This document shows, piece after piece, positions 1-8,230 of a stretch of 64,000 bases of DNA. The notes beneath the pieces were generated by a model that saw nothing but the letters and a program-made list of their open reading frames with translations, was not told the origin of the DNA and did not search any database. A program made the translations under genes and the position numbers. Location of the stretch: contig NZ_KQ948557.1 of the NCBI RefSeq assembly GCF_001514125.1, positions 198,871-262,870 of the forward strand, written 5' to 3'. The stretch comes from Streptomyces longwoodensis (GTDB lineage: Bacteria > Actinomycetota > Actinomycetes > Streptomycetales > Streptomycetaceae). Within the stretch, counting starts at the first letter, position 1. Every line of letters begins with the position of its first letter.

Positions 1-1
1 C

Positions 2-187
2 TCAGACGTCCTGGCCGTTCTGCTCGACCGGCTCGACCTCGCTCCCGCGGACGCTGAGGCGGTGGCGGCCCACGCTGAGGCATGGTTGGCGGCGGCCCAC
101 AGCGAGAGCTGGGGCCGACCGTCGCTCGGAGAGGCGCTGTGCCGGCACCGAGAGCGGCAGACAGCACCGGACCCACCCTCGTCGTAG
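2..187 (+). CDS. C-terminal fragment of an unidentified protein (5' end outside window)
   Basis: An open frame enters from the left edge and ends at TAG 185-187, giving the last 61 residues of a protein. The visible part is rich in Ala, Glu and Arg (for example VAAHAEAWLAAAHSESWG) and has no motif I recognise. It is retained because the frame is open from the edge and its codon use is typical high-GC third position. The function cannot be judged. Confidence 0.5.
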   Translation, partial: SDVLAVLLDRLDLAPADAEAVAAHAEAWLAAAHSESWGRPSLGEALCRHRERQTAPDPPSS

Positions 188-495
188 CGCTGCGCGACCA
201 TGCCCCCTCCAGATGCTGACCTTGTCGGGGGTGTAGGTGGTGGTGCGACTGGATGCGCCGTCGGCAACCCAGGGCTGCGGGTAGCGGCTGACGGCCAGAC
301 GACCTGCTGCGTACAGCCTTCAGGCAGGGGCAGCCGGTCCGCAGCGCTGTCGCCTATCGATCAGACGACGGCTGCGGTCGGTGTTTGCAGTGCACCGATT
401 GTCCGCTGGCCATCTCTGGGGCGCCGAAGGGCCTTCCCGATGAGCAAGGGCACCACAAGGCTCGCACCGGCGACCATGCCGAGCCGTTGCCGGAC
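188..495. other. Intergenic stretch without a supported gene
   Basis: This separates the edge fragment from the 3' end of the STAND gene, so it is a convergent junction. Frames crossing it lack a ribosome-binding site and recognisable composition. No convincing hairpin terminator was seen. Confidence 0.4.
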
Positions 496-2880
496 CTACG
501 GCGTACCCAAGGAACGGAACAGGGCTGCCAGGGAGGCATGGGGGTCAGCAGGGGGTGCGACAATAGAGGTAGGACGGGGCAACGCCGTCGGGGTCCGTCC
601 GGGTGGGGACAGGGCTGGTTCCTCGTCGGTGTCGAGCAGCGGGGCTAGACGCTCGCGGGTGTCGGCGAAGTTCCATCCGACGACGTCCTCGATCGAGTCG
701 ATCTGCTCGGCTACCTCGTTCGGGTCGTAGTCTTCGAGGTGATGCGCCAGGTAGGCGTCGACGTCGGCGGGAGAGTACGTGTCGATGGTCGGCCCCAGAC
801 CGAGGCCGGCCAGTGAGTCGGCATACCGGACCAGTGCTCCGGCCAGGTCTGTTTCATAGCTGGTGTCCTGATGACGGGCGATCCTCGGTTCGTGCCTGCA
901 CCAGGTGTAATCAATGACGGCGCGGATCTCAGAGATGGCCCCGGTGAGCGGGTGGCGCGCCGGCCACAGGGGAGTTGCATCCTCGACCGCTGCAGCAAGT
1001 TCCGTGACGAGTTCCGCCAGCGGCTCGATGGATGTCATGCCCACGCTGTCAACGAGCAGGGCGACACGGGACATGGCGCCGGCGAACCAGCCGCCCGGCA
1101 GCGCTGCTCCCGCCGCCTTGTAACGGTCCCCGTGGAAGCGCACGATCAGCGTCAGGGCTTCGACGAGCGAGGTCACCTCCCGGATGCTGCCGCCGGCGAG
1201 ATCCGCCGCGTCGCACGGGTAGAGATCCCACAGTTCCCGCAGCCGGGCCAGCAACTCCCGTGCACACATGTCGAGAACGCTGCGGAACAGGTCTTCACCA
1301 CTGGAGAACAGCCGCAGGTTGTTCTCCAGCTCGATGGCTTCGCCACGCCTGCACACAGTGATCAGATCGTCGACCGATACAGCGTTTTTGATGATGGCTG
1401 TCATCGCGCCGGGACTCACGGACAGGTACCGGATGAGGAAGTCCCGTTGGCTGGGATCAGCCAGAGCCAGTATCCGGTTGCCCGCGTGGAAACCCTTGGT
1501 GATCCACGAACCGTCGAGCCGCTCGAGCGCGGCATCAACGTGAGAGTCTGACAACGGGATTCCTCCCAGCCGCTGGACAACCTCCTGCCATGGCGCCAGC
1601 TGCGAGTCCATCAGCGACAGCGTCAGCAGCAACTGCTGGTCGACCAGCGGAAGCGCCCGGAAACTCGTGCCCCAGATCTCGAAAGGGTTCTCCAGAGCCT
1701 CGTCCAGGTCGTCGATCAGCTCTTGAGCACTCCTTGCTCTGTTGCGCCGTACGACGAGTTCCACGAGACGAGGGGAGTAGTTCCGGTGGCCGACCACCTG
1801 CTGCCACCAGGACGAGGCGGCAAGATCACGGCGAGCCTGCGGATCGGTTATGGCGAGGTGGACGTGGTTGAACAGCATCCGGCCGCGTATGTCGTAGGGG
1901 AGGCGTTCGACCGTGACATGGCAGTGCGCGAGCCGGTCCATGGCGCGTCGGGACGCATCACTGAGCCGCACTGTTTCCTGCAGGACCTGTACTCGACTCG
2001 TCATGATCAGGACCTTGGCCGTTGTGCTGCCGGTCTGCCGCTCCACTATCGACTCGATGAACTCGGACATGTCGGTCTCATGGTGGCGTGAACCGTGGTC
2101 CTGATGGTGTGTCTGGCCCCAGACGTCGTCGAAGAAGAACACCGTGGGAGTGTCGTCCTCGAGCCACGCCCACCATTGATCGACAGTCCGCGGGTCAACG
2201 ATCACCCGAAAGCCGCGGTGCCACCACAGCAGCAACAGATACTCAGCGATCGTTGTCTTGCCTGCTCCGGGCGCCCCGCTCAGCAGCACACAGCCGTGCT
2301 GCTCGAGCGTGAACCTAGCGACCTCGCAGGCCTCGTGATGCACGAAACGCAGGTAGTTGCGCTCAATACGCTGGATCCTGGACTCGCCGCGAAGGAAGAC
2401 CCCGTCCTGCATCATGGCGCGTACGGCCTGCGTCGAGGAGATCCACAGCTTGAAATGACGCCGCTCGACCTCTGGGTGTAAAGCGAGCACGGCATTGAGC
2501 CACCCCCGCCCGTGCACCTCCACTGTCCCGGCAACTCCCGACAGTGCCTCCCGCGTCTCCCTCTCGCTGGCAGGGGTCAGGTCGGCAGACGTGACGAAGA
2601 CGTATCGGACCGGCACGAAGCCCATGCCTGCTGCTCTGCCCGCCTCCTTCCTGGCGGCCCGGAGCACTGAGCCCCTGTCCGCAGAGGGCGTGTGCTTGCA
2701 CTGCGCCACCACCCAGCCCTCGTCCGAGACTGCCTTCAGGTCGATGCCCCCGTCCGCCCCCACCCGAAAAGTGGAGTACACCAACCGGTCCTGAGCGGAG
2801 AGCAAGTCACGGACGAACACTTCGAAGTCATAGGGCGACAAGCTCGCGAAGTCATAGTCTGGAGCAGCGATTCCGCTCAC
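496..2880 (-). CDS. Restriction endonuclease-STAND NTPase fusion (putative antiphage/defence protein)
   Basis: This 794-aa protein appears to have three parts. Residues 15-110 look like an Mrr/PD-(D/E)XK nuclease: FEVFVRDLL, GADGGIDL (D47) and VVAQCKH (Q60, K62). Residues 202-209 are a Walker A loop, GAPGAGKT, and 248-255 a Walker B, FFFDDVWG. The long alpha-helical remainder (about 300-794) would be the sensor. Nuclease-nSTAND3 architecture is known from Avs-like and related defence STANDs, where a C-terminal sensor recognises phage protein and activates the N-terminal nuclease; that role here is inference. The start is GTG 2880, preceded by a GAGAGGT-like site. An ACC-rich tandem repeat lies just upstream. 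The gene stands alone and converges on the edge fragment. Confidence 0.8.
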   Translation of the reverse strand: MSGIAAPDYDFASLSPYDFEVFVRDLLSAQDRLVYSTFRVGADGGIDLKAVSDEGWVVAQCKHTPSADRGSVLRAARKEAGRAAGMGFVPVRYVFVTSADLTPASERETREALSGVAGTVEVHGRGWLNAVLALHPEVERRHFKLWISSTQAVRAMMQDGVFLRGESRIQRIERNYLRFVHHEACEVARFTLEQHGCVLLSGAPGAGKTTIAEYLLLLWWHRGFRVIVDPRTVDQWWAWLEDDTPTVFFFDDVWGQTHHQDHGSRHHETDMSEFIESIVERQTGSTTAKVLIMTSRVQVLQETVRLSDASRRAMDRLAHCHVTVERLPYDIRGRMLFNHVHLAITDPQARRDLAASSWWQQVVGHRNYSPRLVELVVRRNRARSAQELIDDLDEALENPFEIWGTSFRALPLVDQQLLLTLSLMDSQLAPWQEVVQRLGGIPLSDSHVDAALERLDGSWITKGFHAGNRILALADPSQRDFLIRYLSVSPGAMTAIIKNAVSVDDLITVCRRGEAIELENNLRLFSSGEDLFRSVLDMCARELLARLRELWDLYPCDAADLAGGSIREVTSLVEALTLIVRFHGDRYKAAGAALPGGWFAGAMSRVALLVDSVGMTSIEPLAELVTELAAAVEDATPLWPARHPLTGAISEIRAVIDYTWCRHEPRIARHQDTSYETDLAGALVRYADSLAGLGLGPTIDTYSPADVDAYLAHHLEDYDPNEVAEQIDSIEDVVGWNFADTRERLAPLLDTDEEPALSPPGRTPTALPRPTSIVAPPADPHASLAALFRSLGTP

Positions 2881-2932
2881 CTCTCACCATCTGCAGCGCA
2901 CCGACTGGGGCCGGCCGCCCCCAGAAGGTCGT

Positions 2933-2957
2933 ACCACACCACCACCACACCACCACC
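2933..2957. repeat. Short tandem ACCACACCACC repeat upstream of the nuclease-STAND gene
   Basis: ACCACACCACC occurs at 2933-2943 and again directly at 2944-2954, followed by another ACC. On the coding strand of the STAND gene this is a GGT/GTGG-rich tract about 55-75 bases upstream of its GTG start. It may be a spacer or slippage-prone leader element; no function is shown. Confidence 0.45.
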
Positions 2958-3160
2958 GGCCCTCACGGGCGGCCAGCGTCACGGCGGCCACGCTGTACGA
3001 ACTGCTTGCCGAGATGCTGCGCCTGACAGGCCGGATGATCTCTTCTCAGACGGACAGTCGACTGCTGTACATCTGTCTGCGCTCACAGTGAGACACTGGT
3101 TACCGGCTGCCGTGGGACGCAGTCGCGCGAGGGGGAGCGGCGGGGGGACGGAGGAATGCG

Positions 3161-3829
3161 GTGAGCCGTTGGTATCAGCCGCAGGAGCAATGGCCCAGAC
3201 ACCAAAAATCATGGTGGAGGGAAACCATCGACCTGGCGCGGTCCGCCGGGTGGCACCTGCAGTACCTCGATGGACACGCCTGGGGCCGCATCGTGTGCGA
3301 TCCAAGCGAAGACAACCCCTGCACAGTCCCGATCTTCAGCACGGGAACGAGCGGGGAATCCGCAGCCCGCACTGCACGCAGAACCGTTGAACGGTGTGAC
3401 CACCTTGCGGCCGCGGAAGCCGGGCAGATCCTGGTCAGGGCCGGTGTACTGCTCGACCGGGCCGAGGCGCTCCTGGATGCGGCAAGTCGTCTGCTGCAAG
3501 CCGCGGACAAGCAAGCTGAAGCCGAAGAGCTTCTGCAAGGAGCCGCTACGGCGGCCGATGAAGCTGAAAAGCTGACCCAGGCCCTGCAGCGGGAGGCGGA
3601 CGGCGACAGGCTCACGGTCGAGGCCTACGAGACGCTGCCGGAAGGCCGGCAGCTGGGATACCCGCCCGCATCAGAGGAGGTAGGCGCTTTGATCTCTGAT
3701 GCGTCAACACACGCTGACGAGGCTGAGCAGCTCGCCGGGCGTCTTCCTGCCGGTGATCACAGCGTCCCTCTCCAGGAGAGGATCACACAGGTCAGGACAC
3801 GTGTGACGGACCTCTCCGGTCACTTCTAG
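3161..3829 (+). CDS. Helical protein with HicA-like N-terminus (possible toxin of a TA-chaperone cassette)
   Basis: This protein has 222 aa. The first 70 residues (GWHLQYLDGHAWGRIVC ... ARRTVERC) follow the pattern GW-x-GHxxG-x-C-P seen in small HicA-like double-stranded-RNA-binding-fold proteins of actinomycetes. Residues 75-215 are long Ala/Glu/Leu-rich helices, probably coiled coil, with repeated AEALLDAA/AEELLQGAA phrases. The GTG start at 3161 has a GGAGGA site about 8 bases upstream. The next gene begins 92 bases downstream on the same strand, so an operon with the HTH and SecB-like genes is plausible. Identification as a toxin is inference from context; alternatively it is simply an uncharacterised helical protein. 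Confidence 0.7.
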   Translation: MSRWYQPQEQWPRHQKSWWRETIDLARSAGWHLQYLDGHAWGRIVCDPSEDNPCTVPIFSTGTSGESAARTARRTVERCDHLAAAEAGQILVRAGVLLDRAEALLDAASRLLQAADKQAEAEELLQGAATAADEAEKLTQALQREADGDRLTVEAYETLPEGRQLGYPPASEEVGALISDASTHADEAEQLAGRLPAGDHSVPLQERITQVRTRVTDLSGHF

Positions 3830-3921
3830 CCGCGCTGGAATGCGAACCGGTCACCTGCTGCTTAATCTGTTGGAGAAGTCCAACGAGCGGGTATGGTGAT
3901 TCTAGGAGGAGGGGGTACTCC

Positions 3922-4548
3922 GTGGAGACGCACATTCCGCTGATCGTCCGCAACATCAGCTTGAACGACGACGCGACCATCGAGCAGCTTGCGCTCAGCC
4001 TGTCCGACTTCGGATGGCACGAGACCGGCGGACAGGTCATCGCGACGTTCTACACGTCCGCTGCAGACCCAGTCGCTGCAGCGGCAGCAGCAGCGCTCAG
4101 CATCAAGCGAGCTCTGCCGCAAGCCCGTGTGGAACGCGTCGACGAGCAGTTCGTCTCGCTCGCCGACATCGCGGCCCGGGCCGGCCTGACCCACGAAGCT
4201 GTCCGCCTGTGGGCGGCAGGAAAACGACGCGCCGCAAGCGAGCCGTTCCCAGCCCCTCGGGCAGAAGTAGGCCAGGGCCGCACAGCCACCAAGATCTGGA
4301 CATGGCCCGAAGTTCTCACATGGCTCAAGACCCACTACTGCCTGGATCTCGAACCAGACACCGCCTACCTCACCCCCGAGCAGGTAACGCGCCTGAACGC
4401 CGCGCTGCAAAGCCGTCCTCAACCCCGATGGCAGCCTGCTACAGCCGGAGTCGCCCGCACCTTGGCAGTGATGAGCACTGTGCTGGAAGAGGACGCCTCA
4501 CCCACTCCGACAGCCCGGCGCTTCACATGCACCGGCGGCAAGCGGTGA
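3922..4548 (+). CDS. HTH DNA-binding protein with N-terminal alpha/beta domain
   Basis: This protein has 208 aa. Residues 1-70 form an unassigned domain. Residues about 77-97 (FVSLADIAARAGLTHEAVRLWA) are a clear helix-turn-helix of the MerR/excisionase sort, followed by AGKRR and a Trp-rich wing (TATKIWTWPEVLTWL). The C-terminal tail (about 160-208) is Pro/Arg-rich and looks disordered, as chaperone-addiction tails of antitoxins often are. The GTG start at 3922 has a strong AGGAGGAGG site at 3905-3913. Its stop overlaps the next gene's start by four bases (GTGA at 4545), implying translational coupling to the SecB-like gene. It is a likely antitoxin or autoregulator of the cassette. Confidence 0.75.
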   Translation: METHIPLIVRNISLNDDATIEQLALSLSDFGWHETGGQVIATFYTSAADPVAAAAAAALSIKRALPQARVERVDEQFVSLADIAARAGLTHEAVRLWAAGKRRAASEPFPAPRAEVGQGRTATKIWTWPEVLTWLKTHYCLDLEPDTAYLTPEQVTRLNAALQSRPQPRWQPATAGVARTLAVMSTVLEEDASPTPTARRFTCTGGKR

Positions 4549-5066
4549 ACTCCGTCAACACCGATCAGGCCGTGGAGACGTCGCAGGACGATCTGCGGGA
4601 GCAAGTCGCCCACCTCCACGGCCGGCTTCACCTCACGGATGTTCGTGTACAACGGCTACGAGCGGAAAGCCTGGGAGACCCGCCGTTCGACGTCAATAGC
4701 ATCCAGATCCACAGCGGTCCGTGCGAAGTCCTGCTTGAGCCGCCCCGTTTCGCTGCCCGGGTCAACCAGACCGTGACACTGCGCGACCTCGACGAGCAGA
4801 CACTCGCCGAAGTCGAAATAGTCCTGATCATCGACTATGCCCTCGATGAAGGACCTGACCTCCCCGAGGACGTCGTCAGCGCGTACGTGGAGCACAACAC
4901 CTACTTCACGGCACACCCCTACCTCCGCGAAACCCTGCAGAACGCCACACTGAGACTCGGGCTCGAGCCCGTCATCCTGGGAGTCCTCGACAGAAACCAG
5001 CCCCGGCCGCATGAGGTCATGCTGGTGCGCCGCGCCCCGGCCCGTTCCGACGAAGCCAGCCAGTAA
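4545..5066 (+). CDS. SecB-like chaperone (possible TA-associated chaperone)
   Basis: This protein has 173 aa from GTG 4545, which overlaps the preceding stop. After a charged N-terminal 25 residues, a beta-rich core (VRVQRLRAESL, RFAARVNQTVTLRDLDEQTL, EVEIVLIIDYAL) leads to the SecB-type C-terminal signature YFTAHPYLRETL followed by ATLRLGLEPVILGVL. The family's consensus is an Asn/Phe/Trp-PY-(L/A)RE segment followed by a (R)xG(L/F)xxLxL strand. SecB proteins hold unfolded proteins; solitary SecB-like chaperones in actinobacteria (such as Rv1957) act with toxin-antitoxin pairs. Actinobacteria lack a housekeeping SecB, which favours the TA role. The family call is fairly sure; the role is inferred. 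Confidence 0.75.
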   Translation: MNSVNTDQAVETSQDDLREQVAHLHGRLHLTDVRVQRLRAESLGDPPFDVNSIQIHSGPCEVLLEPPRFAARVNQTVTLRDLDEQTLAEVEIVLIIDYALDEGPDLPEDVVSAYVEHNTYFTAHPYLRETLQNATLRLGLEPVILGVLDRNQPRPHEVMLVRRAPARSDEASQ

Positions 5067-5314
5067 CTTCCCCGGTTCCGCCACTCGTTCCACGGCAGGG
5101 TCTGTCCGCGACTTGCCCCGCAGCGAGAGCGCTGTCGGTCACGCCTGACCATTGAGGACCAGTGCGGAGTGCAGCGCGGCTTACGGCAGCACATGTCGCT
5201 GCCGCCCAGCCTGACAGCTCGGCCAATCACAGCGGGGGAGTTGTCTCCGATACAGCGCCCATCATGACGACGAAGGGGCGACTCCGATCACGGTCTTCGG
5301 ACCATACTGGCTGC

Positions 5315-5767
5315 ATGTCCTCATCACTTCGCCCTCCTGCACAGCGGCCCTGCGAGAGCTGTCCTTACCGACGCGATGTACCTGCGGGAATCTGGGCCAG
5401 TGAGGAGTATGCCAAGCTCCGCCGCTATGACGCTGACACTCCCGATCAACCCACAGGGCTCTTCCAGTGCCATCAGGCCGATGCTGACAGCACTGTCCGT
5501 CGTGTCTGTGCCGGCTGGGCCGGATGCCACGAAGGCCGTGGGCTGCTTGCCCTGCGGCTGGCTCTTCTTGACGGGCGTATTGATGAGGCCACGTTTGAGG
5601 CCGTAGCCGACTACACATCGCCAGTGCCACTGTTCTCCTCTGGCAGCGAAGCCGCCGCACATGGTGAGACAGGCATTGACGCGCCGACCGAGGAAGCCCG
5701 CCGTCTCATCGACAAGATCACTCGAACCCGAAGCGATCTGGTGCTGAAGCGCTCCGGGGATCACTGA
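5315..5767 (+). CDS. DUF6283-type cysteine-rich protein
   Basis: This protein has 150 aa. RPCESCPYRRDVPAGIW at residues 9-25, then LFQCHQ, VCAGWAGCHEG and LLALRLALLDGRID, match the DUF6283 pattern of actinomycete proteins, with conserved Cys/His residues that look like a small metal-binding knuckle (CxxCP ... CHQ ... C ... CH). The ATG at 5315 was chosen because the conserved part starts directly after it; no strong ribosome-binding site is seen. The family has no proven function that I know of. It lies downstream of the SecB-like gene but is separated by about 250 bases. Confidence 0.75.
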   Translation: MSSSLRPPAQRPCESCPYRRDVPAGIWASEEYAKLRRYDADTPDQPTGLFQCHQADADSTVRRVCAGWAGCHEGRGLLALRLALLDGRIDEATFEAVADYTSPVPLFSSGSEAAAHGETGIDAPTEEARRLIDKITRTRSDLVLKRSGDH

Positions 5768-6140
5768 TCACGGCCGAGGACTGCGGAGACCACGGCGGTG
5801 CCCTTTCGCGGTAGCGGGTAGTGGCACCTGGCGCTGCTGGCTCAGGTTCCGTGCCGGGGCCGTTGCGGAGAAAAGGGCGGCGCTTGCCCGCCGACAGCAG
5901 CCGACGATCGATACACCGTGTCTACGGCTTGCCAGGGGCCCGTCGGCCCCCGCGACGAGGCTGGACGGTCTGCCCGTGCCCCGATCTGTCGTGGCTGATG
6001 AACACCGAGCGATCTCGTTCGCATGCGTGGGCATCCTGCCGGGGCGGGCCTGTTCGAACAACAGACTCCACGCGTGTGGGCAGTGGCGTGGAAAGGCGGA
6101 TTACCGGACCGATGTGAGGGCTTCAATCTCATGCCCAACA
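5768..6140. other. Convergent intergenic region with a small GC hairpin
   Basis: No gene is supported between the DUF6283 and SRPBCC stops. A GGGGCC-cgtc-GGCCCC hairpin at 5935-5950 could end transcription from either side. TCGATACAC at 5908 matches part of the IS termini described at 36-38 kb, but too short a stretch to call a remnant. Confidence 0.35.
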
Positions 6141-6809
6141 TCAGGAACCGGCAGGGTCTGACCTTCTGACGGTGTCCGGGACCGCGAGGTCTGGTGCGAA
6201 CTGCGCGAGGGAGATCGTGGTGGCCTGTGCCAGCTGATCCGCGGTCGCAGTGCCCGAGCGGTCCACGGCCGCAGCCCACGCACCGACCGACTCCTTGGAG
6301 AAAGCCTGCACCTCACCGGAGGCCGCCATTACGGTCGGGTCCCCGATGGATTCGCCGCTGAGGAACAGGCTGAGCCCCATCAACGCCCCGTCCCATCCGG
6401 GGCCGACCCACAGCGCGCCCGCTCCGCTCTGCGCCATCTCGATGGGCACGGTGTGGTCGAGTTCGAGCGCTGTGCCGTCGCCGTCCTCTACGAGGCGCAA
6501 TTCGACGATGCTCCTCGGTCCTCCCCAGGTCAGCCGCACCAGCCGCGGCGGTTCGCAGGCGAGGATCTCTCCACCGGCGTTGCCTTCGAGTTGGAAGGTC
6601 CCGCCGACGCGCAGGTCGCCGCTGATGGGCATGAACCAGCGCTTGATCCGATCGGGGTCGGTCACGGCGTCCCAGACGTCCTCAACTGCTGAGTCGTAGG
6701 TGCGGCGCAGCGATACGCCGACGCATTCGCCGGCGTCCTCCGCTCCTCCCGGGAGCCGTGCAACTGCGCGTGCGATGGCCGCGATCTGGTTCGCGATATC
6801 GATGTTCAC
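6141..6809 (-). CDS. SRPBCC (AHSA1-like) family protein
   Basis: This protein has 222 aa. The START/Bet v1-like core is at residues 27-150: VSLRRTYDSAVEDVWDAVTDPDRIKRWFMP, GGTFQLEGNAGGEIL, RLVRLTW and GTALELDHT are typical of the activator-of-Hsp90-ATPase-1-like group. These small hydrophobic-cavity proteins are very often encoded after an ArsR regulator. The GTG start at 6809 overlaps the ArsR stop by four bases (6806-6809), so translation is coupled. The biochemical role is unknown; it may bind a lipid or small ligand. It is co-regulated with the ArsR gene from the 7.2 kb promoter. Confidence 0.85.
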   Translation of the reverse strand: MNIDIANQIAAIARAVARLPGGAEDAGECVGVSLRRTYDSAVEDVWDAVTDPDRIKRWFMPISGDLRVGGTFQLEGNAGGEILACEPPRLVRLTWGGPRSIVELRLVEDGDGTALELDHTVPIEMAQSGAGALWVGPGWDGALMGLSLFLSGESIGDPTVMAASGEVQAFSKESVGAWAAAVDRSGTATADQLAQATTISLAQFAPDLAVPDTVRRSDPAGS

Positions 6810-7201
6810 GGGGTATCCGTTTCCTCTCGATCGATGTTCGCGGCGCTGCCGGTCTCTGATGCCCTGGCTTGGGCGATGCGGCGCTCGCGTTTGCCGCGGG
6901 CGAGCTCGGTGGCCAGTGCGTCGAGGCGCTGGTCCCACATCCCGCGGAAGCGGTTAAGCCACGCATCGAGTTCCTGCAGGGCGCCGGGATTGACTGCGTA
7001 CAGCCTTCGGGTGCCCTCGGGCCGCACCGTCGCGAAGCCACTCTCGCGCAGTACCCGCAGATGCTGGGAGACCGCCGGCTGGGAGATGCCGAACTCCGCG
7101 CGGATCGTCGCGGTCACAGAGCCGGAGGTCTGCTCACCGTCGGCCAGCAGCTCCAGGATGCGACGGCGGACCGGGTCACCGAGGACGTCGAATGCGTGCA
7201 C
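6806..7201 (-). CDS. ArsR-family winged-helix transcriptional regulator
   Basis: This protein has 131 aa. MHAFDVLGDPVRRRILELLADGE, then the recognition helix ISQPAVSQHLRVLRESG and the wing VRPEGTRRLYAVNP, are classic ArsR. The metal-binding ELCVCDL motif is absent (TSGSVTATIRAEFG instead), so it probably responds to something other than thiolate-bound metal. It leads a two-gene operon with the SRPBCC gene and diverges from the AlkD-like gene. An inverted repeat immediately upstream (7209-7244) is its likely operator. Confidence 0.92.
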   Translation of the reverse strand: MHAFDVLGDPVRRRILELLADGEQTSGSVTATIRAEFGISQPAVSQHLRVLRESGFATVRPEGTRRLYAVNPGALQELDAWLNRFRGMWDQRLDALATELARGKRERRIAQARASETGSAANIDREETDTP

Positions 7202-7208
7202 ATCCCAA

Positions 7209-7244
7209 ATATAGGAGTCTGTTTATATAAGTCAACACCTATAT
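7209..7244. promoter_or_regulatory. Inverted repeat between divergent ArsR and AlkD-like genes (candidate operator)
   Basis: ATATAGGAGT at 7209-7218 and ACACCTATAT at 7235-7244 are inverted repeats matching at 9 of 10 positions, separated by 16 bases. The AT-richness is striking against the surrounding GC. The element lies 8 bases upstream of the ArsR start, as expected for ArsR autorepression, and could also control the divergent gene. Confidence 0.6.
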
Positions 7245-7292
7245 GCTGCAGGTGCGGCGATGTCGAGGATCGCGCGGAGCGTGGGAGGAATG

Positions 7293-7973
7293 ATGACCGG
7301 CTTGAGCCTGAGTGAGGTGCTGGGGGAGTTGCGAGAGCTCGAGGATCCCCGCATCCGCGCGGGCAACGAGAAGCGTGGCGACGGCCACGCGGTGAATCTG
7401 AGCAGTCTGAGGGCGTTCGCCAAGCAACTGGGGACCCAGCACGAGCTCGCGCTCGACCTCTGGGCCACGGGTGACAGTGCGGCGAAACTGCTCTCCACCC
7501 TGACCTGCTGCCCGAGTGCCTTCAAGCTCGGCGACCTGGACGCCATGCTGCGCTCGGCGCAGGCGCCGAAGGTCCGGGACTGGCTCGTGAACTACGTCGT
7601 GAAGAAGAGCCCGCACTGTGAGGCGCTGCGCGCGGCATGGCTCTTGGACCCTGATCCCGTGGTCGCGAGCGCCGGATGGATGCTGACCACGACGCGCGTT
7701 GTGAAGAACCCGGAGGGCGTCGATCTCGCCGGCCTGCTCGATGTCATAGAGGCAGAGATGAAGAGCGCGCCCGAGCCGCTGCAATGGGCGATGAACGAGT
7801 GCCTGGGGAACATCGGGATCAAGCACCCAGCGCACCGCAGCCGGGCGATCGGCATCGGTGAACGGCTCGGGGTCCTCAAGGACTACCCGACGCCGCCGAA
7901 CTGCACCTCCCCGTTCGTCCCCGTCTGGATCGCCGAGATGGTGGGCCGAAAGGAGCGTCGGCAGGGGCACTGA
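7293..7973 (+). CDS. DNA alkylation repair (AlkD-like, HEAT-repeat) protein
   Basis: This protein has about 226 aa. The sequence (ELRELEDPRIRAGNEKRGD, LRAFAKQLGTQHELALDLWATGD, KVRDWLVNYVVKKS, DPDPVVASAGWMLTT, LKDYPTPPNCTSPFVPVWI) fits the DNA_alkylation HEAT-like family, whose members bind alkylated DNA and in AlkC/AlkD excise bulky N3/N7 adducts. Starts at 7260, 7290 and 7293 are possible; 7293 is preferred because GGGAGG at 7283-7288 precedes it and homologues begin MTxLS. Glycosylase activity is family-based. The gene diverges from the ArsR operon. Confidence 0.8.
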   Translation: MTGLSLSEVLGELRELEDPRIRAGNEKRGDGHAVNLSSLRAFAKQLGTQHELALDLWATGDSAAKLLSTLTCCPSAFKLGDLDAMLRSAQAPKVRDWLVNYVVKKSPHCEALRAAWLLDPDPVVASAGWMLTTTRVVKNPEGVDLAGLLDVIEAEMKSAPEPLQWAMNECLGNIGIKHPAHRSRAIGIGERLGVLKDYPTPPNCTSPFVPVWIAEMVGRKERRQGH

Positions 7974-8143
7974 TGAAGCCAGTGGCGCCCTGGTGCAGGA
8001 GAGGCGGCTGGAGACGCACCACCGTGGACGGCACCGGAAGGATCTCCACAGCAGTACGCCAGGAAACGCCACCGGAAGCACTTATTCGAGTCACGTGACC
8101 GGGATGTCCAGCAGTCTGACCTGATTCGGGAGGACCATCTGAG

Positions 8144-8212
8144 ATGGATACGAACGAAAGGACGGCCCGCCGGAGTCTGATACGCAGAGCTGAGTGCGGC
8201 GCCAGTCCGTGA
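8144..8212 (+). CDS. Possible 22-codon upstream ORF before the AraC regulator
   Basis: ATG 8144 opens a 22-codon frame rich in Arg and Thr that ends 18 bases before the AraC-type gene. A GGGAGGA lies at 8128-8134, at acceptable distance. It could be a leader peptide controlling the regulator, or chance. Confidence 0.25.
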   Translation: MDTNERTARRSLIRRAECGASP

Positions 8213-8230
8213 GGTCGGTGGGAGAAAACC

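Noticed and set aside
5901..5925. TCGATACAC similarity to the IS termini of unit B
   Set aside because: Only nine matching bases and no transposase sequence nearby; not enough for an IS remnant.
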